From Sequoia sempervirens (lineage: Eukaryota; Streptophyta; Pinopsida; Cupressales; Cupressaceae): a stretch of 64,000 nt of DNA. The notes under the pieces were generated by a model. It did not search any database, had not been told where the DNA came from, and saw only the letters and a list, made by a program, of their open reading frames with translations. The DNA lies in assembly GCA_007258455.2 (NCBI GenBank), contig VDFB02275638.1, positions 186,001 to 250,000 on the forward strand. The letters run 5' to 3'. Made by a program: the position numbers and the translations under genes. The number at the start of each line of letters is the position of its first letter. Position 1 is the first letter of the stretch. Shown here one piece after another: positions 21,423 to 32,666 of this stretch.

Positions 21423-24400
21423 ATGGCTGAAGTTCGAAGGGGAGATGTTGCCGGAACGAGCAAAGCTGCAGGCAGAGCGGGAATACAAAAGCGGGCAAAG
21501 AGAATGCCTCCAGGTAGGCAACCATCAAGCAGCTGAAGAAATCTTTTCTTCTTGAGTCAAAGTTTGTCTCGAAGCTCGGAGGGTTGAATGACACCAACCT
21601 TGGTTCGTTCAACCTCGAGGCATTCAAAAGGAGAATATACGGGTAGGCTGGTCATCCTCCATCAGCGACATCGCACAACATCGTGAGAAGTGGATTGTAT
21701 GCAGCTGTTGGTTTTCCACCAGCAATTCGATGTCCTGAGTTAATAATGGAATGTGCAAATTATTATAAGCCAGACCAAGGAACAATTGTCTCTTCGGACG
21801 GCAAGTTGCTGGCTAACTTCACACCCGAGGCTATTGGAGAGGTGTTCGAGATTCCAGCTGTGGAGAGAATGTTGTACAAGTCAAAAGAAAGGGCTGATAA
21901 AATGTACGCCTCATCTTTCGATAGATGTGCAAAGAGAATTAATACATCATGGATGAGGAATCCAAAACCTCCTGGCGCCAAGTTGCCAAAGAAAATTATC
22001 TCAGAGGAGCGGAAACAGGAGTACCGTGATTTAATCATGATGCTCAGCCGGGTAAATGGCAGCCCACTGGCGTACGCTTTTGAGCTTTGGATGTTCTTCT
22101 ACATTAACGTAGTGTTGGAGGGAAAAGAGTATGTAGATTGGGCAAGAATGATTAGTGACAATATAGATGAGCAATTCAGAAGTTTGAGGAGAACGAGGAC
22201 ATTTTATATGAGCTCGTATGTCATCTATATGCTGGCTCGGATGACGAAGTATAAAGGATTGACATACTAGGAGCCAATTGGATGCGGTCCCGGTCAATTT
22301 AAAATCCATGAAGCTTGCAAGTAGTTGCATCTGACAAATACCTCCAGCTTCAAGAGAGTGAACGATGCCTTCACTATGCACATCACAAGGACTCTTCAAT
22401 GGAGAACACAACAAAGAATATCCAAAGATGCACAAAAGTTGATTGAAGAGTACGGGTATTGGTTTATCCAGTTCCCGAAGTTCACTTACATAAGGTTGTC
22501 GGGGTTCCATTCATATGCCTACAGATTGTCAAGGTACCCCACGGACAGGATGGTAATGCTTGAAGTGTCTAGGCAACTTATGGCCTACAACAAAATCATA
22601 AGGAAAAAGAAGAAAGGAGGATTACACTTCCCTATCGCTATGGGAAATTCACTTGAGGAGTGCCCATCTTTGCAAGCAACCAAGGAAGCAGAGGAGGAAT
22701 TACAATTCTATCACCTCACTCTCCACACCCGCTGACAGGACTTTGATCCTCATGGGAAGATTGGAGTAGTACAGGTTGAAGAATATTGGCACAAGGCCCA
22801 TGTTGAGGTTTTTTGGGCGAATGCAGAAGATGAAGCTGAGATAAGGAGGATGTTCTCTAGATTACCTTTGAAATTGATTAGGGAATGTGAGGTTGTCGAA
22901 GTTCCAGATCAAGTGGATGAGGATGTCAATGTTACACAACCTGATTATGAATCAGTGAGAGGCACGCCAGTCCCACCACCTGATTGGGCGGAACCGGAGA
23001 TCACAGACTTGAACACATTGTTTATGCTGATCTTAACATTCACAAGGAGCTGGGTGGATAGACATGTTCACAGGCTTAAAAGAAAATCAATTGCCCTCAC
23101 GTACAACCTCATGGGCGATCAAAGGCCACTGACATCAACAAGGAAGAGAAAACAGGCCGCCCAAGCTACAAAGCCACAGGAAGAGGAACCAGTTCAGCCA
23201 GAGCCTCAGAGGACGAAGGAAGCATCGCCTACACAGCTGTTGACTCACTCTTCCAGCGTACAAGAAGTTTCAATATTTGCAAGTCAGAGGGTTAGAATGA
23301 ATGAAGAGCAAGAAATGGAGGAAGTCAATCAACCTTTGCCTAGGGAGCCCAATAGCTAGAGTGCTAATGCTCCTAGGAGTGCTAACCAGCCGGATGAAGA
23401 TGAGGAAACAAAAACAGACACTCGCCTGCATCGTGCAATTGAGGCAGCCTTTGAAGATGAAAACACCACAAAGCCTGAAGTTCAGGGTCTTGAGGAGGAT
23501 AGGCAACACATGGAGATGGATGAGCCTCAACCAAATGTTGCTGAAGAGGAGGTTCATGAAGTAGAAGCAACAGAGGAGCAGCCACTTGTTGTCTGCAATG
23601 CTCCACAGGATGTTCCGAATTGGCTCACAAGTGCGATAAGAAGAGATCAGGAGGATGACACCGACCCAGCAATAGAGATGGAAGAGCTCTTTAATAGAAT
23701 AAGCGGGTCACCTAAGAGGAAAAGAGCCAAAAAATACTCCAGGATTGAGACAGATGAGTCCGGTTCTCGCACTCTTCATGTTGCGGTTCAAAGGGAAGAA
23801 TGTGATCGAGATGAAGCAATGCCTGAGAATTACACGATCACTACAGTTGAACTAGGGCGCCCTATTGGAGCACAAGTGATTGAGGAAGCTGAAAACTCCT
23901 TCCAGGCATTGAAGGATAGACTGCTTCGAAAGGGAGAAAAATACAAGAGGCTGAAAAGGGAGCATAAGGCATTAATTGGTTATGTACAACATCTAGCACG
24001 TCCATGTGCCCAGGAGAATCCAGCGGTAGAACTTCCAACCGAGCTTCCATGAGAATCAATTAGCGGGCTCGAGGAAATGAAGAAGGCAATTCAGGAAGGA
24101 GACAAGTGGATTGGCAGTGTTCGTGTTGAGGTTGAGAGATTCATTGAGGATCTTGTCTCCTCTTTCCAACATGCTTCTAGCATCCTCTCTCGTATGGAAA
24201 ACATTGAACAGGTATGGAGTGATACTCACATTTTTCAAGACAAGACTATTCTACGCCTAGCTGCTTTGATGCATATGCTAGTGTAGACTTTGATTGAAAG
24301 AGGGGTAATTCAGGTTGGAGATAGATATGATTTGCCTGGCTGGTATTCCGCAGCATTCACTAGCCGAAGTTTCTTTGACATGGCAAGGACAAAGTCAGTC

Positions 24401-24799
24401 AAGATCAGGAAGGCCATGGGAAACATTTAGGAGGGAATCTTCAACACGCTCGAGGCATTGTTCGCAAAACGGCTAACTCCTGAGGAGGTGACGGTGGATG
24501 GTTTGAAGGGCAGATTGCACCCATTCTTCTTCGAAATGATAGTATTTGCTCAAGTTGACTTTGAGAATATCTCGACGTTCTCTGCCATTATTCAAAGCAC
24601 TCAGGAATCCATCGAGGCCTGGAGAAAATCTTGTATCCGGCAGGAGCAAACAATTGCCATCCTCGAGTATTAGCTTAATCTTAGTCCAGCCATTTATGAG
24701 TAGGAAGTTGATGCAGTGCTGGCCCGGTTTGTTGCTTTCGTGGTCAAAGAGAAGAACAATGGCAACAAGATCCTGGATGAGAATCTTCTAGAAGGGTAG
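21423..24799 (+). pseudogene. Element B: large ORF of unknown function, interrupted by stops
   Basis: A probable start is MAEVRRGDVAGTSKAAG at 21423. After a 1-nt shift near 21515, one frame runs from 21518 to 24799 (~1,094 codons) with no further shift. It is cut by stops at 21644, 22268, 22322, 22733, 23357, 24050, 24284, 24428, 24671 and 24701 (eight TAG, two TGA). The N-terminal third is globular (GKLLANFTPEAIGEVFEIP, AYAFELWMFFYINVVLEGKE, YGYWFIQFPKFTYIRLSG). The middle is acidic and Gln/Pro-rich with basic patches (RKRKQAAQ, PKRKRAKK). The C-terminal third looks helical and coiled. The N-terminal part faintly recalls the plant retroelement-associated ORFs annotated as putative plant transposon protein, but I cannot assign it. 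No RT, IN, PR or transposase motif is seen. Confidence 0.72.
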
Positions 24800-24975
24800 C
24801 GGGCATTAATTGCCCATAGTGGTCAAAGGAGGAATTTGTCATTTTGTGCTCATTAATTGCACCATTCCTCCACCTTCTGGAAGTTACAAGGGAAAAATCT
24901 AGTCTAGGGCTGATGTGGCTCAATTTGAGCCGTCCATTGTAATTCCATCTAGACCGTCCATTGAGATTGGCCAGC

Positions 24976-25007
24976 TATATAAAGGGGACTCCTCCTCATT
25001 TGTACAT
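24976..25007 (+). promoter_or_regulatory. Element B: LTR core promoter
   Basis: TATATAAA (24976-24983) is followed by CTCATTTGTACAT at 24995-25007, the same 13-mer and spacing as in element A. AATAAA at 25150 could be a poly(A) signal about 150 bp downstream. Confidence 0.6.
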
Positions 25008-25928
25008 TATTCGATTAGATCAGAGAATAGAGTAGAGAGATTGATAGTATAGTTAAGATAGCTTAGCATAGTTTGCATAGTATAGTTTGAAGAAGAAGGA
25101 AAATTTTCCTTTGAAGGCTTTGTAAGAAATTGTTATGAACACTCTCTCAATAAAAAGAGTTATCATTGATGATGGTTTCATCTTTTGTTGTGAGTAGCTA
25201 GCGAGGTTTCTTCGTCCTTCTAATTCACGTAGAACTTGAAGTAAAGTAATTTTCATATTCATGCACGTAGTTGGTTGTGGATTATGGTGATTGATTAAAG
25301 CAACTTCGTTTAATCCATACCACTAGTGAGCTTGCTGATGGTAAGTTTGCTTTGTGTGGTCAACTAGAATACTTTTTAAGCTTAACTTTGGTTATGATTC
25401 ACGTTTTGGCATGCGTCGTTGTGATGGTGTCCTTATGTTGAATTGTGATTTGAAAACTTCTCGCTACTCCTTTGAAGATTGCATTGACTTTGTAGAAGCT
25501 ATCCAACGCGAGGCGAAGTAAAGTCTGGTTGAAGCTTGCTGAAGTTGATCCAACATCCTGCTTTAGGATAAAGCTTAGACTTTCTAAACCCTGCACTCCT
25601 TCAGATTCCACACATTTCTGGTTAGTATTAGGAAATTCGTACCTCATTGCCAAATCATTCGCATCACGTGAAAATCCCCTTTCTCTTTAGTCTGCTGTCT
25701 GCTGCCAAGTACTTGTGAACAATTGTGTAAGTCCCCTTGTGAAAACAACAAATCACAACGAGCCAACTGAGTGTACTCCATTGCATTGAAGGAACCTTGG
25801 AGTAGAACGTATGATCTCTCTTGCAATCTTAGCATATAGAATTACTTTGATCAAAAGAGAATGGAGTAGCCGTTGGATACTTTATTCTACTGATTGGTGC
25901 GGTCACAAAAACACACATCAACAGATCT

Positions 25929-26556
25929 TAGGTAAACTAGCTACAAGTCCCTCCCAAGCTAGCTAAGAGAGATAGTGCACATTTAAGTGCCCATACCGCT
26001 AATGCCAAAGATTGGTAATAGCAGAATTTCTGGTTGCCATGGCTAACTCTGGAGAATCACCTGTATCCACAAGTTTGTATAGACCATGATCCTCAATACC
26101 AACAGCCACAGTGGCGCGAGTCTTCTGATCAACAATCGAACATTTGTGTGCATTGAATACCACATCCAACTGAGGAGAGTGCCGCATAATCTGACTGACA
26201 GAGAGAAGGTTTAGTTCCATGCCAGGAATGTTATATGCATTGAGGAATATGAGATTCCTCCCAGCAGATTGAATTTGAATAGTGCCCTTACCGACAACGG
26301 TATACTCTTCACCTCCTCCAAAAATAACTGAGTCACTGAAGGGAGAGAAGTTTGTGAACCAATCACGCTGATGGGTGAAGTGTCGCGAAACACCTAAATC
26401 AATGTACCAGGCCGAGGACTTGACATGATTTGTAGGTCTTCTAGGCATAAAAGTGTAAAAGGCAGATTCCTTCTGCTTAGTGTGCTCAAAAACATTTGCT
26501 TTCTGTTGAGATCCTCCTTGCTTCTTCTGTTCAGAAGCCAAATGTTGACCACAATC
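25929..26556 (-). pseudogene. Copia protease and start of GAG-pre-integrase
   Basis: The minus strand reads SSAWYIDLGVSRHFTHQ, where the expected D-S-G protease triad appears as DLG. It continues FGGGEEYTVVGKGTIQIQ, YNIPGMELNLLSVSQI and NLWH, then after a stop RYGHLNVHYLS and EGLVASLPKI. Element B interrupts exactly there; the frame resumes at 17192 with QTRHHG. The altered protease site and the stop after LWH mark it as non-functional. Confidence 0.9.
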
Positions 26557-27318
26557 CTTCTTCATATGACCATATTTGTGGCAGTGATTACACTGAATGT
26601 TCTTTTTCTTAGGGCTGCCCGGAGGTTGACTTGAGCCTTTCTGCTACAAAGGTTGATCTTTCCCTTATTCTTAGGTTGAGACTTAGTTGCAAAAGCTTGT
26701 TCTGTAGAGAACGATGAGGCACTACTATCAAATTGTTGTTTCCAGCGTTCCTGCTGCAAGAGGATGGTACAAAGCTCCAGAAACTTCATATCAACCTTAG
26801 TTGATGTGATGTTGAGGGTTTCAATAAAGTGCTCATAAGACTTCGGTAGACTTTTCAAGGTGATGACTACCATGTCTTCTTCCTCCATCTTCCGACCAAT
26901 TGCCTCCAACTGATCATGGATGTCCTGAATCTTTGTCAGATGCTCTTGTAAGGACATTCTCTCATCCATCATGATGGAGAACAACTAGTTTTTTAAAAAG
27001 AACACACGACTCTCGTAAGAGGTCTCATGCAAGGTTTTCAAATGCTCCCAAATCTCAGGAGCTGATTGGCTGGATGGAACCTGTGGAAGTTGATCATCGG
27101 TAACTAAAAGCTTAATGAGCATCACCGCTTCATGATTTTGCTCATCAAAACTTTCTAGCCTTTTTAACATCCGATGTTGGTTTGGTCTTGTGACCTAGAA
27201 CGATCTTATCAAGGCAGCAATATTCGAAGATAGTCATCATTTACTGCTTTTAGGTGTTATAATTTCTGCCATTGAATCGCTAACTGCCTTCCAACATAAT
27301 GTTGGTCAAACTCGCCAT
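26557..27318 (-). pseudogene. Copia gag with zinc knuckle
   Basis: The likely start is ATG at 27318 (MASLTNIMLEG). The UBN2-type gag body includes IWEHLKTLHETSYESRVFFL, SLQEHLTKIQDIHDQLEAIG and VITLKSLPKSYEHFIETL. A CCHC zinc knuckle C-N-H-C-HKYG-H-MKKD-C sits around 26552-26593. Stops occur near 27285, 27250 and 26985. In this class gag packages RNA and the knuckle binds it. Confidence 0.9.
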
Positions 27319-28229
27319 CTTGCACACTTTTCAAGGCACGAAAAACAAGACAAACAAAAGAGGTGATAAAACTGATTGCACATAACCCAAGACACAAATT
27401 CTAGTGAACTGAAAGTTGAGGTAGTTTCAGGCACAAATTTCAAGACAAATCTACTTGCACAAATCCTGATGCATGGATTACAAGGCGCCTAGAAAAAATG
27501 GATGACAACCCAAAAATTGTCTCAAAAACCCAAAAAGAATTTGTGATCAAAAAGTTTTTTTCGGCTTGAATATGAGGATTTTTCAAAAAACCCTAGCTGC
27601 CAGGATTTTAAAAAAACTGTGAGCAGTAGAAACCCGTGCTTGCAGGAAGAAAACGAGTAGAAAATGCGAGAAGACCCGCGCGCTCAAAAAATGAACATGT
27701 GACCAAAAATTGAACAAATTCGTGCCCAAAAAATGTGATTTTACAGACACGTCTTTCAAAGAAAATCGCAGCTCACAACATCTTCAAAAACGCGACCAAA
27801 AATGACGAAAACATGTGCTTTATTGCGCGGAATAATCACGCCCAAAAAGCCCATAGACGCGTCAAAATGCAACTATAAAATGAACAAGATTGTGCCTAGA
27901 ATCACGTGGATTTTTTTCAGGTAAAAAAACTAGACAAAAAAATGTGACAAGTTCGCCACGAAAACACAAAAAAATCACATCCAAATACAAAAAATTGCAC
28001 GGGTAGGAGAGAAAAAAGTGCGCCCAAAAAATTCAAATCACCTGCTCAGAAGGGTTTTTGGGAGGTCGACACAACACACAAAAAGAAGGCACAATTTTTA
28101 GAAAATCACAAGTTGGAGAAACACCATGATTTTTAGACTTAAAAAAATCCTGCAATCTTAGCATGCGATTTGCAAACAAAAAACCCACGATTTTTTTTTT
28201 GGAAACAATGGCACCCAAAAATCTCCCAA
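27319..28229 (-). other. Copia untranslated leader, low complexity
   Basis: About 0.9 kb lies between the PBS and the gag start. On the plus strand it is A-rich with many CCCAAAAA, GACCAAAAAT and ACGCG words. No coding frame is supported. The length and repetitiveness are notable for a 5.4-kb copia element. Confidence 0.65.
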
Positions 28230-28242
28230 GGCTCTAATACCA
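28230..28242 (-). other. Copia primer-binding site
   Basis: The minus-strand TGGTATTAGAGCC directly follows the 5' LTR. It differs by one base from TGGTATCAGAGCC, the usual initiator-Met tRNA primer site of plant copia elements. Confidence 0.88.
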
Positions 28243-28437
28243 TATTACAAGAGGCAAAGATGATAAAAAAATTGTTGTATTTACATTTGGAGCAAATGCT
28301 CAATAAATAAGATTTACAAATGTACAAAATTAACAAGTTTCTAAAACAAAATTGTAGAAGATCAAAGTAACGATCTTATCTAATATAATACAACATATTG
28401 AGCATTATTTAAATAATTACAAAGTATTATTTTAATA
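28243..28437 (-). repeat. Copia 5' LTR
   Basis: This 195-bp LTR is the partner of 9858-10051, with the same TATTA...TAATA ends and TSD ATTTC at 28438-28442. Confidence 0.9.
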
Positions 28438-28442
28438 ATTTC

Positions 28443-29719
28443 TCCTTCTATCTTTGTCCCCCTCTCTGCCCACACCTTCTTCTACCTTTATATCCTCATA
28501 TTTCGTAAGGAGAGACTCTTTCATAATGGATATGACTTTTTAAACAGCCACACCCTTTCATTCATTGCTGTCCTTTCCATTCAGGAATTGTTTCTTTCCT
28601 AATCTTTTAATGAATCGCTCCCCTTTATAAGAATCGCTTCTAATCCATTTTAATTGCTATGTATTTTAGTAGTCATCGGATATTTAACATGGGTGATTAT
28701 TGTCTTGTAATATTTATCACTGCCCCTTTATTTGCATGACCTTTAGTTAATGCTTTATTAATATGGGTCACACCTTTTTGACCGTCTTTATTTCAACTAT
28801 TTTGTCCTTTTTGGTTTTTTCTTGATTTACCTCAGTTTAGATGACTTTGTCTTATTCCTGAATCATTGCCTTCAAACTTATTTTTTTCCTTAATTTAAAT
28901 CACTGTTGTGTGGGAGCTGATGAATTGGCCTTTGTCATATGTTTATTTAGTTTGTTATTTGTTTATTATATTTTATATTTGTTTATTTAAATATCACATA
29001 TTATTGTTATAATCAGATTCATGATATTTGTTTATTTCTAATGATATTTATGAATATCACCTATCATCAGATTCATGACATTATCATTATAATATCAGTT
29101 ATTCTATTTATAATTATAATACTTATCATGATTATGATAATAATGGTTAAGTAGTAATTATATTTATAGTCATAATATTATTAGGATAATAATAATTACA
29201 ATAATGGTGTTTAAATTACAATAAGTAGATGTAATTTCAAAATAGACCCAAGTTTTTCGCTTTGGAAGCATGTCGATACGATACAATTGGTTCCAGGTGG
29301 TGGGGGGTATATTTGGATTTGTTAGGGGTGTGATGTCAAGTATTCAAGTTCATATAACTAGGTGAAAGCCCATTTGTGTGGAATTTTTGGGCAAGGTATC
29401 AAAGTTTGTCTTGTAAAGCTTGGTGCATTGATGCCATTGGAGCAAGTGACAGCATATGATAATTAGCAGGAGCAAGTAGATGAAGTAGCAAGTTTTAGAG
29501 CAAATAATATTTTAGAAAAGAGAAGATTTGAGGGAATGAAGCCCTTGACATCCCCATCTAATCCTTGTTGTTGTAGAGAGCCACCCATTTTTGACCACCA
29601 TTGACAAATAAGAGACCAAAGGGACCTTTGGAAATGGCATTTCAAAACAAGTCTTGAGGCATTATCAATCAACACATAGCAAGATGGTTTTTTTGCCAAT
29701 ATAGCAAGCAAACAACATT
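28443..29719. other. AT-rich non-coding DNA
   Basis: I see no gene or recognisable element. 28930-29220 is simple TTATAAT/ATATTT-rich sequence. An open frame of 82 codons on the minus strand at 29463-29711 has no recognisable motif. Confidence 0.5.
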
Positions 29720-30940
29720 TTTTTGATAAATATAACTTGGTTATAGGTTCTAGGAACTGAAAAAATCAGACCAATAAGAAAAGGCAGAGCCAGAAAAAAC
29801 AAAGCAGGCAACGTTGCAACATAGTAGCCAACCAAAACCAACAGAAGACAGACAGCCTAGCAAAGGAAAGAATCATGCAGCAGGTGAAGGAGAAAGAACA
29901 TTAAGCCTCGGCTACGGAGGCATAGACCCACTATTTGTTAGGGGGGTGGGCCTTAATATCCATCTGTAATAGCTTGTAGACAACACTAGGAAACTGAGTC
30001 CACTAGACTTGATCTGCCTCCCCAGTTCTGGCCACCAAGTTAACACCAAAATTGGCTGCCCACTCCGCAACCTGGTTGCCTGATCTTTTAATGTGAGTGA
30101 ATAAAATCTCATCGAAGTCATGGTTGGCTGAGATCACTGCCCCCATAATGACATCAATCCTCCAATTCTTCGGCCTCTTACCTTGGACAACGTTAATTAA
30201 TATCTTGGAGTTGCCTTCCACCCACAGTTGCTTCCAACTTCCATTCCTGGCAAGAGAGATGCCACGCCAAAGAGGCCACGCTTCAGCCAAGTTGTTGGTC
30301 GAGTAGCCACAATTAGAAGAAAGAGGCCCAATGGTTGACCCTTCGCATCCTTGAAAATATCGCCACTGCTCGCCTCACTCGGATTGCCCTTAGCTGCACC
30401 ATCGAAATTGAGTTTAATCCACGTAGCCTTTGGAGCCACCCAACCCACTTTGGTCACCTCCTTTCCCCCAATGTGATTACCAATCCCCAACCACCTAAAT
30501 CTAGGCCAAGCATTAGCCCAATTCATCTCCTCATCAGTTAAGAACTTAAACCACTTTCTATGCACCTCCCCTGATTCAGCCAAGGAACTTTCCACCATAT
30601 CCCAAACTCTGACTACCGTCTTCTCTTGATCCTGGAAAAGCCTCCTATTGCGCTTAGGCCAAATATTCCTAATGTCAAAGCCGGTGTAGCCAACCATTTA
30701 AATTTCAAACTTGGGCTACTTATCTTCAAAAACCAACTGTCAAGCAGAAGAGGAACATCTCTTGGCAACACCCACACAATACCCCAATGATTAAGAAATA
30801 AAGACCACACTTGTCGCGCATAGGAACAAAGAAGGAACGGATGATCATTGCTCTCTTCTTCACGCAAGCACATCACACATCTCGAGGGCCCAACTTTGCC
30901 CATCTTTTGCAATCTGTCCCGAGTGAGGGCTCTGTGTTTC
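29720..30940 (-). pseudogene. LINE retrotransposon 3' fragment: zinc-binding and RNase H domains
   Basis: On the minus strand, after HRALTRDRLQKMG comes the RT zinc-binding region GPSRCVMCLREEESNDHPFL (C..C..H). Then come the plant-LINE RNase H blocks ATWIKLNFDGAAKGNP (first catalytic Asp), LWVEGNSKILINVVQG and FTHIKRSGNQVAEWAANFGV. Frameshifts occur near 30690 and 30280. A short A-run near 29720 probably marks the 3' end after a ~190-bp UTR. The RT and endonuclease parts are missing: the frame stops at ~30940, where LTR-like DNA begins. Confidence 0.8.
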
Positions 30941-32460
30941 TAAATGTCCCTTCCTAGCCTCTGAGTGGTGTTTATCCTTTGGCCTATTCCAAAGTTCCTG
31001 TAGGCTAAATGGAATTGGTAAGGGAACTTAGTTCTAGTCCTTTTTGAGGGTTTTCAAAGTTTTCTGGTGGACTTTCTATTTTTAGTAGGGGCCAGTTCAA
31101 TATTTACTGCTTACAGTAAGTTTGGTTGCATATCAATTTCCTCACCAGTTTGAGTTTTCAAAGTATTTGCTATTTTTAGTGCTTACTAAAAATAGTAAGT
31201 CTATTTATGTAAGCTGATCCAAGTCAAGCTACTCTCAGTAGTGTCATTTCAGTTGGCGTTGGGTTTGCTAAGGTCAGATTATTTAAATATCTATTTTTCC
31301 TCTCCCGAAAATGATTTTAATAAATATTGAGGGTCAGAGGGGTAATAAAATTGTACTTTAGCGCCTAGTACAATGACTTCAAGTTGTTTTAAAAGCAACA
31401 AAAGCACATTTGATGGCTGGATAAGGGGAACGCCTAGGAGGCTCAAGTTGAAGTTTAAAATGAAATTTTTAATAAAAGGCAAAGGTAAAGGGCATTGATT
31501 TTAGAAGGGGTTTAGGGTTTACTTGTGCTGGTCGCCCTAATTCTTCATTGAGACTTTATAACCTTTTGCTGAAGCCTCATTTTAGTATGTTGAAAATGGT
31601 TGCATAAGGAGATGCTGCTGGAATCATTCTAGAGGTCTGTAATCAGGTGTTGAGGATGAAAACCCTTGGCATTAAGGAGCTGGTCTTGGTAGTGTAAGAC
31701 CTACCCTAGCTGGTTGAGGTGTGGTTCCATCCTGGGATCACTTTAGAGCTTCATTGTTGCAAATTCAGTCAAGAAAAGATGAAGATATTTGAGTACTTTT
31801 GAGGTTTGACGGTTGGGTTTTGGCTTGTGATAGCATAGCTTCATTTTGGTGTGAATTTCAGAGTGATTTGAGGTGGTTTCAAAGATTTTTGGGCTTTTTG
31901 GTGACTGGGTCTGAACCTGGTGGTTTGAGCATAACTCCTATTTGACTAGGTTTCTCATTGTGGGTGTTGGTTCAAAGGAAGCACCACATTAAAGAGCCTA
32001 AGATGATATATTTACTCAAATTTATTGATGAAAACCTGAATTTATAGAGCAAGTCAATTTCCTCAGGTTGGCATCCTAGTGGAGGTGATTTCTAGAAATT
32101 CTGATCAGACGTGTAAGTGCCATTTGTATGCCATTGTGATGGCCTGAAAATGATGTCATAGGCGTGGAGTTTGCCTAGGGGTTGCTGGTCGAATTCATGG
32201 TGAAGAGTATTGCAAGATTGAAGAGCTTTATTTGCTGTTTGGGCACCTATTCCAGGTCTGATATAAGCATCTGTATTATAATCTGAAAGTTGATCTTTGC
32301 AAGCTTGTTTATCATTGTTATTTCTGCTCTTATGTTATCTATTCAATACCATGTTGAAACATTGAATGGTACATTGAAAAATCAATCAAATATCATCAAA
32401 ACTTATCATACAACAAACAGAAACTCAGATAAAATCAGGGGTCTTATATTACATTTTCCA
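30941..32460 (+). mobile_element. LTR-like sequence related to elements B and C
   Basis: CTATTTTTAG or CTAAAAATAG occurs at 31076, 31170 and 31186, and the surroundings (CTTACTAAAAATAGTAAG, CTTCAAGTTGTTTTA) resemble element C at 33890-34170. It interrupts the LINE near 30935. No TG...CA pair with a matching TSD could be fixed, so the ends are approximate and the call is tentative. Confidence 0.45.
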
Positions 32461-32582
32461 AGCTATCCACAAGAAAGCATTAGCTTTCGGGAGGCCATAC
32501 TTATACCAGATACGCTTTGCGGTTTTAGACACAACACCGTCACAAAAAAAATAAAATATATATATATATATATACATTATAC

Positions 32583-32666
32583 TCCATTATGATGCATACC
32601 AATCCCTTATTATATTCAATCATTACAGTCCATTATGATGCATACCAATCCCTTATTATATTCAAT
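32583..32666. repeat. 38-bp direct repeat pair
   Basis: Two copies of a 38-bp word beginning TCCATTATGATGCATACC lie at 32583-32620 and 32629-32666, just after an (AT)n run. It is AT-rich and non-coding. 32670-33400 shows nothing else recognisable. Confidence 0.8.

Larger units (their letters stand above)
17198..25923 (+). mobile_element. Element B: 8.7-kb TG...CA unit carrying a long ORF
   Basis: It starts TGTTGTGACC and ends CATCAACA, with TSD GATCT at 17193-17197 and 25924-25928. It is inserted in the copia GAG-pre-integrase domain between LPKI and QTRHHG. The order is: CTATTTTTAG cluster, 70-bp array, TATA box at 21078, a ~1,094-codon frame, TATA box at 24976, then 0.95 kb to the end. I found no second copy of either terminus inside, so a two-LTR structure is not supported. 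The best reading is a giant solo LTR with an internal gene. A recombinant element is the alternative. No RT, integrase or transposase motif is present. Confidence 0.85.
9858..28437 (-). mobile_element. Ty1/copia retrotransposon, decayed, with two nested insertions
   Basis: The flanking TSD ATTTC lies at 9853-9857 and 28438-28442. Reading the minus strand, the order is 5' LTR (28243-28437), PBS, long leader, gag, protease, integrase, reverse transcriptase, RNase H, PPT, 3' LTR (9858-10051). This is the copia gene order, with integrase before RT. Removing elements A and B with one TSD each leaves 5,396 bp, a normal copia size. About 12 substitutions plus one indel separate the two LTRs (~6%), so the insertion is old. 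Stops and frameshifts break every domain. Host and insert orientations are opposite. Confidence 0.92.

Noticed and set aside
24837..25923. A conventional 3' LTR of element B starting TGTCATTTTG after a purine run (AAAGGAGGAA)
   Set aside because: The 5' end of B starts TGTTGTGACC and no matching sequence lies at 17198; without a partner a two-LTR structure is unsupported.
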